Shown: positions 28,834 to 37,331 of the stretch, piece after piece
How the letters are laid out: each line of letters starts with the position of its first letter
Position numbering within the stretch: position 1 is the stretch's first letter
Program-made: the position numbers and the translations under genes
Notes under the pieces: model-generated
The model's database searches: none
Seen by the model: the letters and a program-made list of their open reading frames with translations, nothing else
Told to the model about the DNA's origin: nothing
Source of the DNA: Leptospira semungkisensis
GTDB taxonomy: Bacteria; Spirochaetota; Leptospiria; Leptospirales; Leptospiraceae
Length of the DNA: 64,000 nt
Direction of reading: 5' to 3'
Assembly: GCF_004770055.1 (NCBI RefSeq)
Contig: NZ_RQEP01000019.1
Span: 768,703-832,702, forward strand

Positions 28834-29144
28834 TTTTTTGGATCCTCCAACGATTCCTTGAGCTCCTGCAATGCTTGCAGTCTTCTTTTCTCGTATTTTT
28901 TCAACCAGCGTTCCGAGATCTCCTGGATCGGCGCCGGATTTAGATAATGCATCTTTTCTCTTCCCCTTTTAAGAGTAAGGATCAGGTTCGCTTCCTCCAA
29001 GATCTCCAGGTGCTGGGAAACAGATTGCCTACGTATGGATAAGGATTTGCAAAGCTGTCCAAGGCTCTGCCCATCCTTCTTATACAACCTATCCAATAAA
29101 TCCCTTCGGATCGGGTCGGCGAGAGCCCGAAACACGTCATGCAT
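28830..29144 (-). CDS. ArsR-family transcriptional regulator
   Basis: A 104-residue winged-helix repressor: MHDVFRALADPIRRDLLDRL, then DGQSLGQLCKSLSIRRQSVSQHLEIL (recognition helix) and the wing LILTLKRGREKMHYL. No Cys pair for metal is seen in the usual places, so it is more like the SRPBCC-linked, non-metal ArsR group. The start codon lies 12 bp from a perfect 20-bp palindrome, which fits autoregulation. It heads the two-gene operon with the SRPBCC gene. Confidence 0.92.
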   Translation of the reverse strand: MHDVFRALADPIRRDLLDRLYKKDGQSLGQLCKSLSIRRQSVSQHLEILEEANLILTLKRGREKMHYLNPAPIQEISERWLKKYEKRRLQALQELKESLEDPKK

Positions 29145-29156
29145 GCAGCTTTTATT

Positions 29157-29176
29157 ATGCAGGTAATTACCTGCAT
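29157..29176. promoter_or_regulatory. Perfect 20-bp palindrome, probable ArsR operator
   Basis: ATGCAGGTAATTACCTGCAT is a perfect palindrome without spacer, 12 bp upstream of the ArsR start. Its length and place fit an operator bound by the ArsR dimer to shut off its own operon. Confidence 0.8.
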
Positions 29177-29231
29177 GTCAAGATCAAAAGTGAGAATTTG
29201 AATCTGCATTTTAGTAGGAAGAAGGCAATAA

Positions 29232-29255
29232 AAAACCCCCGAGATCGGGGGTTTT
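29232..29255. terminator. Bidirectional-looking terminator
   Basis: AAAACCCCC (29232-29240), loop GAGATC and GGGGGTTTT (29247-29255) form a perfect 9-bp stem. It lies 29 bp beyond the stop of the exported protein gene at 29284 and ends that operon before the ArsR promoter region. Confidence 0.9.
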
Positions 29256-29283
29256 CAAAAGAGGAGTATAAGACTAAACTCTC

Positions 29284-30510
29284 TTAATTGATCGGAATCG
29301 GTGTCCCTACTACTCCAGGAGAAGATTGGAAGGAAACACTTAGGGCATCGATCGTTGCTTGGGTAGTATCATCCCACTTGACTCCGTTCGTGTCTCCGGT
29401 TCCAGTTTTACCTTGGCCACCAACTCTTCCGTAAAGCCCATCTACTCGATTTGCCTGTACATAGTCGGAAGGAATATCTGCACTTGCCACCTGATCTTTC
29501 ACAAATCCGTTAAAATTAAATAGACCGTAACTGATAGTTGGTATTAAACCACTGCAAATTGTATCCGTTCCAGAAGCAGCAATCGCAGTTTCATCCCAAC
29601 CTTCTTTTGCGGTTACGTTCAAATCTCCCGTTAGCTTTTGGCTATAGGCTAATTTATAATATTCGTTGCCATTCGTAGACGGGCAAAGGGCCTTGTTCGG
29701 ATTTAACGTTGGAAAAAGATTTGCCGTTCCATCTATACGGACTACTGTTTTGAAACAAAAAACGGTTTGGTTGTCCATTTCCTCTAAAATCACCCTTCCC
29801 TTTTGCGCATGAAGAGCGAGCTCTGAATCAGTACCTAAATTTCCGGAACTCCAAGAGTAAGTTTGGATCAAACCTTGTAGAGGATATGCTGTGTAGGTTC
29901 CAGTAGTATCATTTACCAAATCAGGCATGTACACATAACTTTCTATGTTCGCAGTAGCTGTCCAAATATCGGGAGCAACCAGAGCTAAATTATAGATTAA
30001 TAATGCTCCCTGAGTAGAAGGGTCTCTCGGGTTATTATCCCAATAGAACTGCAAAGCCATGGTAGATGTTCCAGTCACCTTCAACTCAAAATAATTGGAG
30101 AATGTCTTTGTGCCAGTATAGACAGTAGACGTCGGAGAGAATTCGCTCCCGGAATTATTCAGAGTCAGTCGAACATCGAATACTCCGCCCCCATCCCCTA
30201 CCTTCATATTAGTAGCTGTTACCGTATTTCCACTGGCAGCTGCAACGAGCAAAGTATTCGATTCAATGCTTGCAATGATATCGTCCATAAAGAGAGAATT
30301 TCCTCTCGCCCAGGTGGCGGACTGTCTTACAAATCCCCAATCGTTTGCACTTGCTTGCAAAGGCTGGAGTAATTTGAATCTTAAAGACAAGGGAAAGCCG
30401 GCCGCATCCTCCTTAGAGATCCCGTCGAATTTGAATCCGACGCTGATCGCAAAGAAAATGGTCAGAATGAAAGCAGTCTTACGTAAGGCTTTTTGAATAT
30501 TCTTCTTCAT
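29284..30510 (-). CDS. Exported protein of unknown function
   Basis: A 408-residue protein with a long basic N-terminus and hydrophobic core (KTAFILTIFFAISVGFKF), so it is exported, perhaps with an uncleaved anchor. The mature part is rich in Ser, Thr, Asn and Gly with many short beta-like stretches (for example TSTMALQFYWDNNPRDPSTQ) and reads like a surface or periplasmic beta protein. No domain recognised. The last residues are SPGVVGTPIPIN. It overlaps the small lipoprotein gene by four bases, so the pair is coupled. Confidence 0.75.
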   Translation of the reverse strand: MKKNIQKALRKTAFILTIFFAISVGFKFDGISKEDAAGFPLSLRFKLLQPLQASANDWGFVRQSATWARGNSLFMDDIIASIESNTLLVAAASGNTVTATNMKVGDGGGVFDVRLTLNNSGSEFSPTSTVYTGTKTFSNYFELKVTGTSTMALQFYWDNNPRDPSTQGALLIYNLALVAPDIWTATANIESYVYMPDLVNDTTGTYTAYPLQGLIQTYSWSSGNLGTDSELALHAQKGRVILEEMDNQTVFCFKTVVRIDGTANLFPTLNPNKALCPSTNGNEYYKLAYSQKLTGDLNVTAKEGWDETAIAASGTDTICSGLIPTISYGLFNFNGFVKDQVASADIPSDYVQANRVDGLYGRVGGQGKTGTGDTNGVKWDDTTQATIDALSVSFQSSPGVVGTPIPIN

Positions 30511-30689
30511 TGCGCAATTCCTTGTGGAACAATGATGAAATAACCGGTCTTACTTTTCTCCACATGGGGAAGATCGAAAAGAGGTATAAGGCCATTCCCT
30601 CCACCAGGCTTACAAGCGGAAGCGACTATCCCGCTTAGTAAAATACCTAGGATCAGGAGCAAGAGCCCTCTTTTTATATTTAAGATCAT
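30507..30689 (-). CDS. Small lipoprotein
   Basis: A 60-residue protein with signal and lipobox GILLSGIVASAC (Cys26), followed by KPGGGNGLIPLFDLPHVEK. The ATG at 30689 has AGGAG eight bases upstream; the frame continues to 30797 but those codons have no lipoprotein-like start. It is coupled to the exported protein gene (4-bp overlap). The mature chain is only about 34 residues and may anchor or chaperone its partner. Confidence 0.75.
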   Translation of the reverse strand: MILNIKRGLLLLILGILLSGIVASACKPGGGNGLIPLFDLPHVEKSKTGYFIIVPQGIAQ

Positions 30690-30942
30690 TATGATATCTC
30701 CTCTTGAATGGAATGACATTTCAAATGAGGTAATTTTTCGATTTTTGATCTTTTTGAGAGCTTGTTCTAATTTCAAGATCATTTTTATACCAAACATTCT
30801 CTTTTACTCTCTTTGTTTTAACTTGCTCGAACCTGAACGGCTCTATCCCCCAAGGACCAAAGCTAAATAGATGTTTTTTCAGAAAGAGGGAGGCGAAAAA
30901 CTGACCGGATAGAAAAATATAAAGGACCCCGAGGTTTCTCAG

Positions 30943-31575
30943 ATGAAAGGCCCAATCTTACACGTATTTCTAAAGAACCCGATTCCAGGAAAAGTAAAGA
31001 CCAGACTCGCAAAAGAAATTGGCGAAGAAGCTGCTTTGGAGGTTTATCAGGCTCTTGTGGAAAAAACGAGAGATGCCTGCAAGGAAGTAGACGTGACCAA
31101 GGTCCTCTGGTTCGACTCTTATCTTCCCAATCCTTCCGATCTAGGGAGTTGGGGTCATTCTCCTCTGCATATTCGTCTGCAACAAGGAAAGGATTTGGGA
31201 GAGAAGATGAGAAATGCTTTTCAATATTCCTTTCAAAACGGAGCCACCTTATCCGTGTTAATCGGAAGTGATTGTCCTGAGTTAGACGCGCTTCATATTA
31301 AGGAAGCATTTCGTATATTAGAAAATAAAGACGTTATCCTAGGACCGGCAAAAGACGGCGGCTACTATCTAGTTGGTCTGCAGTCGGATACTCCGGAACT
31401 CTTTCAAGGAATAGAATGGAGTACGGAAACAGTGTTTTCCAGAAGTCTGGAAAAGATGCAATGGGCCCGTAAACAAGTGGGACTTCTCCCAGTATTGTCA
31501 GACTTGGACGAAGCTAAAGATCTGGAATATTTCGAGTCCAAGGGAGTCTTGGATTGGAAGAAACCAAACGCTTAG
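30943..31575 (+). CDS. DUF2064 / TIGR04282-type glycosyltransferase
   Basis: A 210-residue GT-A-fold protein: LHVFLKNPIPGKVKTRLAKEIG at the start, SVLIGSDCPEL near residue 105 (metal or sugar-nucleotide site), and GPAKDGGYYLVGL near 145. TIGR04282 members occur in arsenosugar synthesis and in glycolipid or hopanoid-linked loci. The gene precedes the MlaC/RND operon by 136 bp on the same strand but a promoter-like sequence lies between, so they may be separate units. Confidence 0.88.
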   Translation: MKGPILHVFLKNPIPGKVKTRLAKEIGEEAALEVYQALVEKTRDACKEVDVTKVLWFDSYLPNPSDLGSWGHSPLHIRLQQGKDLGEKMRNAFQYSFQNGATLSVLIGSDCPELDALHIKEAFRILENKDVILGPAKDGGYYLVGLQSDTPELFQGIEWSTETVFSRSLEKMQWARKQVGLLPVLSDLDEAKDLEYFESKGVLDWKKPNA

Positions 31576-31601
31576 TGCCAAAAGACCTAGGCTATTTTCC
31601 G

Positions 31602-31631
31602 TTGACTTAGGTGTTCGTCTTCGATTACTGT
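31602..31631 (+). promoter_or_regulatory. Possible promoter of the MlaC/RND operon
   Basis: TTGACT at 31602-31607, 18-base spacer and TACTGT at 31626-31631, about 80 bp before the GTG start at 31712. A moderate match to sigma-70 consensus. Confidence 0.35.
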
Positions 31632-31711
31632 AATATTATCCGGGCCGAAGCGCGATCGGTTTCACGCGATTGTAAAATTTTTTCTTCGGACCCACCTCCT
31701 TAGGTAATACT

Positions 31712-32302
31712 GTGAGACTTTTTAGAACTTCCCTACTTTGCTTACTTCTTCTTTCTTCAGGCATTCTGTTTGCCGAAGAGACTCAGGCTCCCTCAGAAAA
31801 TCCGTCTCCTTCTCCCGAGGTTTCGGTAGAAGACCAAACGTTAGCCTCCGTTAAAAAACTCATCGGCTTCATCCGATATAAAAAGAACGATAAGGCTCTC
31901 GCCTTGATCCATGTCGGAAAATTCTCCGAAAAATTGTTAGTGGGTCACAAGGTTTCTGCAGCTGACAGAAAAGATTTTGAGGAAGCAATCGGGGAATATA
32001 TCGTTAACAAAGCGTTTCCGATCGCTCTTAAATATTTCGACAAGATCGATATTACTTACGAGAAACCGACTGTGAACGCAACTAACGCTAGGATCGGTTC
32101 TTCTATTTTATACAAAGGTTCCGATCAGATCAAGTTCGCTTGGATTCTTTCCGAAGTGGAAGGTGCATGGTACATCAGCGACTTTGAAACGGAAGGCAAA
32201 CTTGCCACAGAGATCAATCGAATAAAGAACATAGACCCTTCTATCAAGAAGAACGGGATCAAGGGCACGATCGACTTAGTGCGCAAAGCAGCTAAAAACT
32301 GA
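31712..32302 (+). CDS. MlaC/Ttg2D (HpnM-like) periplasmic lipid-binding protein
   Basis: A 196-residue periplasmic protein with a GTG start, a cleavable signal (LLCLLLLSSGILFAEE) and a Tgt2/MlaC-type fold: KLIGFIRYKKNDKALALIHV, then FEEAIGEYIVNKAFPIALKYF and AWILSEVEGAWYISDFETEG. MlaC-family proteins carry phospholipids between membranes; the related HpnM does so for hopanoids. It is coupled to the RND gene by a one-base overlap (TGATG). The RBS is weak (TTAGG). Confidence 0.75.
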   Translation: MRLFRTSLLCLLLLSSGILFAEETQAPSENPSPSPEVSVEDQTLASVKKLIGFIRYKKNDKALALIHVGKFSEKLLVGHKVSAADRKDFEEAIGEYIVNKAFPIALKYFDKIDITYEKPTVNATNARIGSSILYKGSDQIKFAWILSEVEGAWYISDFETEGKLATEINRIKNIDPSIKKNGIKGTIDLVRKAAKN

Positions 32303-35214
32303 TGAGAAAGTTTCTATCTAAAACGGTCGAATTCGTCTTAACCAGACCGGCCGCTTCCTCTCTCCTCTTAGTCATTGTTCTAGCGCTATCCATTTTCTAC
32401 GCGCAAAGACTTTCCATCAATAGCGATAACTTACAACTCCTTCCTTCCGATAATCCTTCCGTAATACAGACCAAAAAGGTCATCGAGATGGTTGGGGGAA
32501 GCGGCTTCTATACTGTGGCCCTCAAGTTTAAAGATGACAAGGGAATGAGCGAGCATCTCGCGAAAGCCTTTGCAGCCAAAAGAAACGGAGATCCGGAAAC
32601 CCAGAAGAAAGAGTTGGAACTCGCTGATGAGGCAAAACGCAAGAACCTTGCTTATTACAAGGCAAAGGAGATTGCATTAAAAAGAACCTCAGATCGTTTA
32701 GCGGCAACTCTTCTGGAAAACAAGGAAATGGTACGATATGTTTCCTTTCGCTATAATGTTTCCTTCTTACAAGATAGACTTCCTCTTTTTCTAAAAACCG
32801 AGGACTTGATTGAGATCCGAAAAAGGATAAAGCATAAGATCGATGATGAGATCGAAAAAGCGAATCCTTTCTTTATCAAACTCACGAATGAAGAATACAA
32901 TCCGGATTTTTCCGATATCATTTCCAAATACCAGAAGCTGGCTAAGAGAGATATATTCGATGAATATAATATTTCTCCAGACAAGGGAATGCTTATCGTT
33001 CTAATTAAGCCTACTGGTTCTTTCGTGGACATTCAGTTCTTGGAAAAATTGGATGTTTGGGTACAAGGAATCGTCAAAGACCTAAAGTTAGAAGAAGAAG
33101 GGATCTACGCAGGTTATACAGGCGCTTATAAATTAAACCAGGACGATTACGAAACTCTGGTCCGAGCATTGAAGCCGATCGGTATAGCATCTTTCTTAGG
33201 GATTGCACTGCTTCTTCTATTATTCTTCCGTAATCCTCTTTTTATCGTAATCTTATTATTCTCCTTAATAAGTGGACTACTCATGACCTTCGGATTGACC
33301 GGACTCGTCATAGGAGAATTGAATAGCATCACAAGTATCATCGGTTCGATTCTGATGGGTCTTGGGATCGATTACGGCATCCAGTTCTTATACAGATTCA
33401 GAGAAGAATTCACCAAGAAGCAGGACATCGTTCGAGCGATCAAGGATACGATCTATCATACTGGAATCGCTTCTTTTAGCTCGGCATTGACTACCACTTC
33501 TGCATTTGTGGTTCTATCTTTCTCGGAATTCAGAGGATTCAGCGAGTTCGGGATCATCGCTACTTACGGGATCATCATGATCGCGATCGCAATGTATGGA
33601 GTCACTGCATTGCAAATTGCACTTCTTCTGAAATGGTTCCCTTCTCTTGCGAAACTATTCGTATTGAGTGAAGATCAACAGACCCCTTCCGGACTTTTGA
33701 GAAGATTTTACTCCAGGCCTGGAGTACTTTCTATTACCGTATTGGTTCTCGTGATCTTACTCGGGATCTTTGCTCCTAAGGTGCAATTCGATGTGAACGG
33801 TAGAAACCTTCTCGTAGAAAACCTGGAGTCCGTAAATCTATACGACGAGATCGGTGATAGATTCGATATTTCCTCCGATCCTCAAGCGATCGTAGTAAAG
33901 ACCTTGGAAGAATCCGAAGCAGTCTTCGATTATTTGAGTCCGGTTCCGGATAAGATCGCCGGCTCTGTGGATCAGGTAGTTTCTCTTTGGAATTTCGTTC
34001 CTCCTTATACCCAGCAATTGGAGAATCGCAAAATACTGGATCAGCTTTCCAAGGATATGAAGCCTGTGAAGCCTTCTTTCTTAAAACCGGAGCAAAGAAA
34101 ATATCTTCCAAAAGCGAAGCTATTTCTCTCGGTTAAGCCATACGATTATAAAGAAGTTCCAGACTATTTCGCGAGCCAATTCAAAGAAGTTCCCAACTCG
34201 AAAGAAAAAGGACATCTTCTATTTCTCTATCCTAAGGTAGCTCTTTGGCACGGTGGAAAATTATTAGAATTCTTTGCTGCGATCGGAAGGATAGAAGTAC
34301 CTAAGGTTTCCAGAAGGACTCTGAATTCGATCCTGTATTCTACTGGTATCACTGGAAAAGGATATTTGGATCCAGTAAAAGAGAATTACTCTCCAGAAGA
34401 GACAAAGGTGCTTCTTCGTGCCTTGAACACTTACTCTAAGGAAAAACTTCTCTCGGTTAAGGTGCTTCCTGGAACAGTAGACACGATACTGGAACATAGG
34501 CCTTATAAGGATATCGCACAGATCCGCTCTTATACTTTTCAAACGGATACTGCAGGAAGTTTAGTACTTTTCGCAAACCTAGTGTTGATCGTAAAGAGAG
34601 AAGGTTTCATCGCCTTCTTCGTAACCTTAGCGTTAGTGATTGTAGTCCTAATCTTATTCTATAGAGCCTTCTTGCCTGCGCTTCTCTCCTTGATCCCTCT
34701 TTTATTGGGGATCGTGGTGACAGTCGGCTTCATGGCACTCATAAATTTAAAATTAAACTTTATGAATGTGTTAGTGTTTCCAGTTATCATCGGTTATGGA
34801 ATCCAAAACGGGATCTATATCTATTATAGATTTAGGGAAGATCACGATATAGTGAAAGCCATGGCAATGGTCGGACCGGCGGTAATCGCTTCTACCCTGA
34901 CTACTTTAGTAGGTTGGAGTGCTCTCCTTCTCGCAGATCAAAGAGGACTTCATTCTATTGGAAACGTAGCGACCATCGGAATCGCGGCCTGTCTATTGAT
35001 TGCACTTACACTTTTGCCAGCTATATTAGTTTTAGCTTATAGAGGAAGAAAGTCCGAGAAATCGGAAGCGGTTCCTCTTGGATTCGGACCGGATGAAGAA
35101 AGTTCAGAGACTTCTCTTCCTTCTACTCTTGCAAAAGTAGAAGAGCGGCCTTTACCTAAAAAAGCTGCTAAGAAGAAGACTCCGGCCAAGAAAAAAACAG
35201 GAAAGAAGAAATGA
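32302..35214 (+). CDS. RND-superfamily lipid transporter (HpnN/MmpL-like)
   Basis: A 970-residue transporter with 12 predicted helices in the RND pattern: one at ~15-32, a periplasmic loop to ~290, five at ~292-455, a new half beginning ~480, a second loop and five more at ~770-915. Motifs SIIGSILMGLGIDYGIQFLY and FPVIIGYGIQNGIYIYYRFRE are the GxxxD-type helices of COG1033/HpnN. Companion MlaC-like and lipoprotein genes suggest transport of hopanoid or another lipid to the outer membrane. The C-terminus ends in a very basic tail (KKAAKKKTPAKKKTGKKK), unusual for this family. Confidence 0.88.
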   Translation: MRKFLSKTVEFVLTRPAASSLLLVIVLALSIFYAQRLSINSDNLQLLPSDNPSVIQTKKVIEMVGGSGFYTVALKFKDDKGMSEHLAKAFAAKRNGDPETQKKELELADEAKRKNLAYYKAKEIALKRTSDRLAATLLENKEMVRYVSFRYNVSFLQDRLPLFLKTEDLIEIRKRIKHKIDDEIEKANPFFIKLTNEEYNPDFSDIISKYQKLAKRDIFDEYNISPDKGMLIVLIKPTGSFVDIQFLEKLDVWVQGIVKDLKLEEEGIYAGYTGAYKLNQDDYETLVRALKPIGIASFLGIALLLLLFFRNPLFIVILLFSLISGLLMTFGLTGLVIGELNSITSIIGSILMGLGIDYGIQFLYRFREEFTKKQDIVRAIKDTIYHTGIASFSSALTTTSAFVVLSFSEFRGFSEFGIIATYGIIMIAIAMYGVTALQIALLLKWFPSLAKLFVLSEDQQTPSGLLRRFYSRPGVLSITVLVLVILLGIFAPKVQFDVNGRNLLVENLESVNLYDEIGDRFDISSDPQAIVVKTLEESEAVFDYLSPVPDKIAGSVDQVVSLWNFVPPYTQQLENRKILDQLSKDMKPVKPSFLKPEQRKYLPKAKLFLSVKPYDYKEVPDYFASQFKEVPNSKEKGHLLFLYPKVALWHGGKLLEFFAAIGRIEVPKVSRRTLNSILYSTGITGKGYLDPVKENYSPEETKVLLRALNTYSKEKLLSVKVLPGTVDTILEHRPYKDIAQIRSYTFQTDTAGSLVLFANLVLIVKREGFIAFFVTLALVIVVLILFYRAFLPALLSLIPLLLGIVVTVGFMALINLKLNFMNVLVFPVIIGYGIQNGIYIYYRFREDHDIVKAMAMVGPAVIASTLTTLVGWSALLLADQRGLHSIGNVATIGIAACLLIALTLLPAILVLAYRGRKSEKSEAVPLGFGPDEESSETSLPSTLAKVEERPLPKKAAKKKTPAKKKTGKKK

Positions 35215-35855
35215 ATTCCAAACTTCGAATCTTGTTACTTGCAATTTCGGTTCTATTCTTAATGAACTGCGCCGTGAAGCAGGTGAAACAATCTCCGAAT
35301 TACGAAAAATCACTAAGCAATTTCAAACGGCTTACGATCTCAATTTCTCCTGACTCGAAGATAAATCCTACAGAAGCGACTCTTGCAAAATCCATAGCGG
35401 AGCAAGAACTCGCACATCATAAGGAATTTATAGTGTATCCGGATCCTTTGAATAAGAATGTAAATTGCGGAGTCCAAATCGGAAAGTCTCAGGGAGTTCT
35501 CAAATTGAAGTTGGAAGAATCCTTGAATGGAAGCACTCCAGGTTTTCTAGTTTGGCTTCTTCCTGCGGTTTTAGGTCCTTCTTCCAATGGAATGAGACTT
35601 ACTATCTCCGCTTCTATGCAGAAATGTGATACCAAGGAAATTCTTTGGGAAGGAAAAGCCGCTTCTTCTTATCCGCTAGGAGGAGATGAGGAAGCTACTC
35701 TCCGAACTTCTTACGAGAATAAATTGGGAAAATCCATCGGCCCCAAGGTACTTCCATATTATGATCTTCTGAAGTCTTTATTGGATCAAATAGAGAGTCC
35801 TGTTCTAAACGAAGCAGAACAAGACGAGAAGATCGAGGTAGAAGCCGGAGGTTAA
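35211..35855 (+). CDS. Lipoprotein, MXAN_6521/LA_1396-type
   Basis: A 214-residue lipoprotein, signal LLLAISVLFLMNC with Cys20. It resembles the lipoproteins called MXAN_6521/LA_1396 family, which I recall as partners of RND genes in leptospires and myxobacteria. Visible stretches are FKRLTISISPDSKINPTEA, STPGFLVWLLPAVLGPSSNG and WEGKAASSYPLGGDEE. The family name is from memory and not checked. It overlaps the RND stop by four bases, completing a three-gene coupled operon, and may be the outer-membrane acceptor. Confidence 0.75.
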   Translation: MNSKLRILLLAISVLFLMNCAVKQVKQSPNYEKSLSNFKRLTISISPDSKINPTEATLAKSIAEQELAHHKEFIVYPDPLNKNVNCGVQIGKSQGVLKLKLEESLNGSTPGFLVWLLPAVLGPSSNGMRLTISASMQKCDTKEILWEGKAASSYPLGGDEEATLRTSYENKLGKSIGPKVLPYYDLLKSLLDQIESPVLNEAEQDEKIEVEAGG

Positions 35856-35932
35856 GACGCTTCGGCAATTTTAGATTCTGATTTTAAGCTCATAGCGAAC
35901 AACGTTTCCAATTCGGAAAGGGGAACTTCTTG

Positions 35933-35962
35933 TTGACTGGATTTCTGTATCAGTTGTTATAC
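35933..35962 (+). promoter_or_regulatory. Probable sigma-70 promoter of the DUF1145 gene
   Basis: TTGACT at 35933-35938, an 18-base spacer, and TTATAC at 35957-35962, 29 bp before the ATG at 35992. Both boxes are close to consensus. Confidence 0.55.
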
Positions 35963-35991
35963 CGGAAATCAGCCCCTAGGAGAGAAAGAAA

Positions 35992-36264
35992 ATGAGCGCA
36001 TTTATGACAGGATCCAAAATTGCCACCGGAGCTTTTTGGCTGCTTTGGATCGGGTTAGTAACTCAAATCGTACACGTATTGCCCGAGTTAGACGGGATCG
36101 TCGTCCTTCTTGGATGGGTCATTTTGGGAATGCATGTGATCGAAACAGCAATCTATTCCTTCCGTGCGAAAGATAGAGGTGGATTTAAAACCTCGGATGC
36201 TCTACAAGTTTTCGTATTCGGAGTGTTCCATCTCATTCCGGTCAGCTTTTCCGATAAAAAATAA
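35992..36264 (+). CDS. DUF1145-like small membrane protein
   Basis: A 90-residue protein with two strong helices (KIATGAFWLLWIGLVTQIV and VVLLGWVILGMHVIETAI) and a weaker third near the end (LQVFVFGVFHLIPVSF). The pattern matches DUF1145, small inner-membrane proteins of unknown role. AGGAGAG lies upstream of the ATG. It has its own promoter and a terminator at 36284, so it is a single-gene unit. Confidence 0.75.
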   Translation: MSAFMTGSKIATGAFWLLWIGLVTQIVHVLPELDGIVVLLGWVILGMHVIETAIYSFRAKDRGGFKTSDALQVFVFGVFHLIPVSFSDKK

Positions 36265-36283
36265 TCCAGAGAGATTACATAGA

Positions 36284-36315
36284 AAACCCCGAGCTTTCAA
36301 AAGGCCTCGGGGTTT
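36284..36315. terminator. Bidirectional terminator between convergent genes
   Basis: AAACCCCGAG (36284-36293) and CTCGGGGTTT (36306-36315) are a perfect 10-bp stem with a 12-base loop, between the DUF1145 gene (+) and the nitronate monooxygenase gene (-). Confidence 0.9.
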
Positions 36316-36331
36316 ATTATATTCTAAAACC

Positions 36332-37249
36332 TTAATTGAGTTTAGGTAAGTTCTTTAAGATTTCAGAATATTCCTGAGCCATACTTCTGACTACATCTCC
36401 CGCCGGCACAACCGAATCGATCTGAGCCACACCATGACCGGCCGACCAAATATCTCTCCAACGTTTGAATTCTTGGTCTATATCTCCGGTTCCTTCTGCA
36501 TGGAAATTATCTCCAGCTTTTTCGACAGAGCGTTTCAACCAGTTGGCAGGGATCCCAGAAATCTTTTCGGTATAAACAATCTCTTCCGGAGCTGAATCTA
36601 CGATCATATTCTTGTAATCCGAAGAAGCGGAAGCTTCTTTCGTTGCGATCAATCTAGTTCCCACATAAACTGCATCCGCTCCTAAGGACATGGCCGCTGC
36701 CATTTGGGCTCCTCCACTGATGGCGCCAGCAGCAACCACAGGAAGTCCCACTTCCTTTTTCAAGTATGGAAATAAACTGAATGGAGAGATTGCACCTGCG
36801 TGTCCCCCGGCTCCTTGAGATACGGCGATCAACGCATCAGCGCCGGACTTAGCTACGATATTCGCATGCTTTAGTGTGGTAACATCGCAGAATACCTTAG
36901 TTCCCACAGACTTAGCTTCTCCTATAATAGAACGAGGGCTTCCTAAGCTTGTGATGATCAATTCCACTTTGAACTCCAAGAGGATCTCAAAATGTTTGGC
37001 CCAGTTCGGATTATGAGATTTATGTAAAATTAAGTTAACACCGATAGGTTTCTTGGTGCGAGAACGTATCTCTTCCAATCCCCTTCTTAATTCTTCCAAA
37101 CTGCGATAGTTTTGGGATGGAAATGTTCCCAAACCACCTGCTTCGGAAACTGCTACAACTAGATCCGGATAAGAAACGAGAAACATGGGAGCCCCGATAA
37201 TGGGCAGATCGATACCAAGCATCTCCGTAATGGGAGTTTTTATTTTCAT
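36332..37249 (-). CDS. Nitronate monooxygenase / NPD-family FMN oxidoreductase
   Basis: A 305-residue TIM-barrel flavoenzyme: LGIDLPIIGAPMFLVSYPDL (N-terminal substrate loop), GVNLILHKS, and SQGAGGHAGAISPF with the catalytic-site His, then GGAQMAAAMSLGADAVYVGT for FMN phosphate. Such enzymes oxidise alkyl nitronates or related acids, or act as enoyl reductases in polyunsaturated fatty acid synthesis. I chose the ATG at 37249 (MKIKTPITEMLG); the frame extends to 37342 but those codons overlap the divergent gene at 37332. Confidence 0.9.
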   Translation of the reverse strand: MKIKTPITEMLGIDLPIIGAPMFLVSYPDLVVAVSEAGGLGTFPSQNYRSLEELRRGLEEIRSRTKKPIGVNLILHKSHNPNWAKHFEILLEFKVELIITSLGSPRSIIGEAKSVGTKVFCDVTTLKHANIVAKSGADALIAVSQGAGGHAGAISPFSLFPYLKKEVGLPVVAAGAISGGAQMAAAMSLGADAVYVGTRLIATKEASASSDYKNMIVDSAPEEIVYTEKISGIPANWLKRSVEKAGDNFHAEGTGDIDQEFKRWRDIWSAGHGVAQIDSVVPAGDVVRSMAQEYSEILKNLPKLN

Positions 37250-37331
37250 AAGGGAAAAACTTTCATCTCTATAGGATTCGATCCATCTTTTTTTTCTGGC
37301 GAAAGAAATTCGGATCTTGAAACTGGGGCGC

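Noticed and set aside
35856..35960. Short minus-strand frame reading QQEVPLSELETLFAMSLKSE
   Set aside because: It has no start codon with an RBS (a CTG or TTG only), is about 33 codons long, and overlaps the promoter for the DUF1145 gene.
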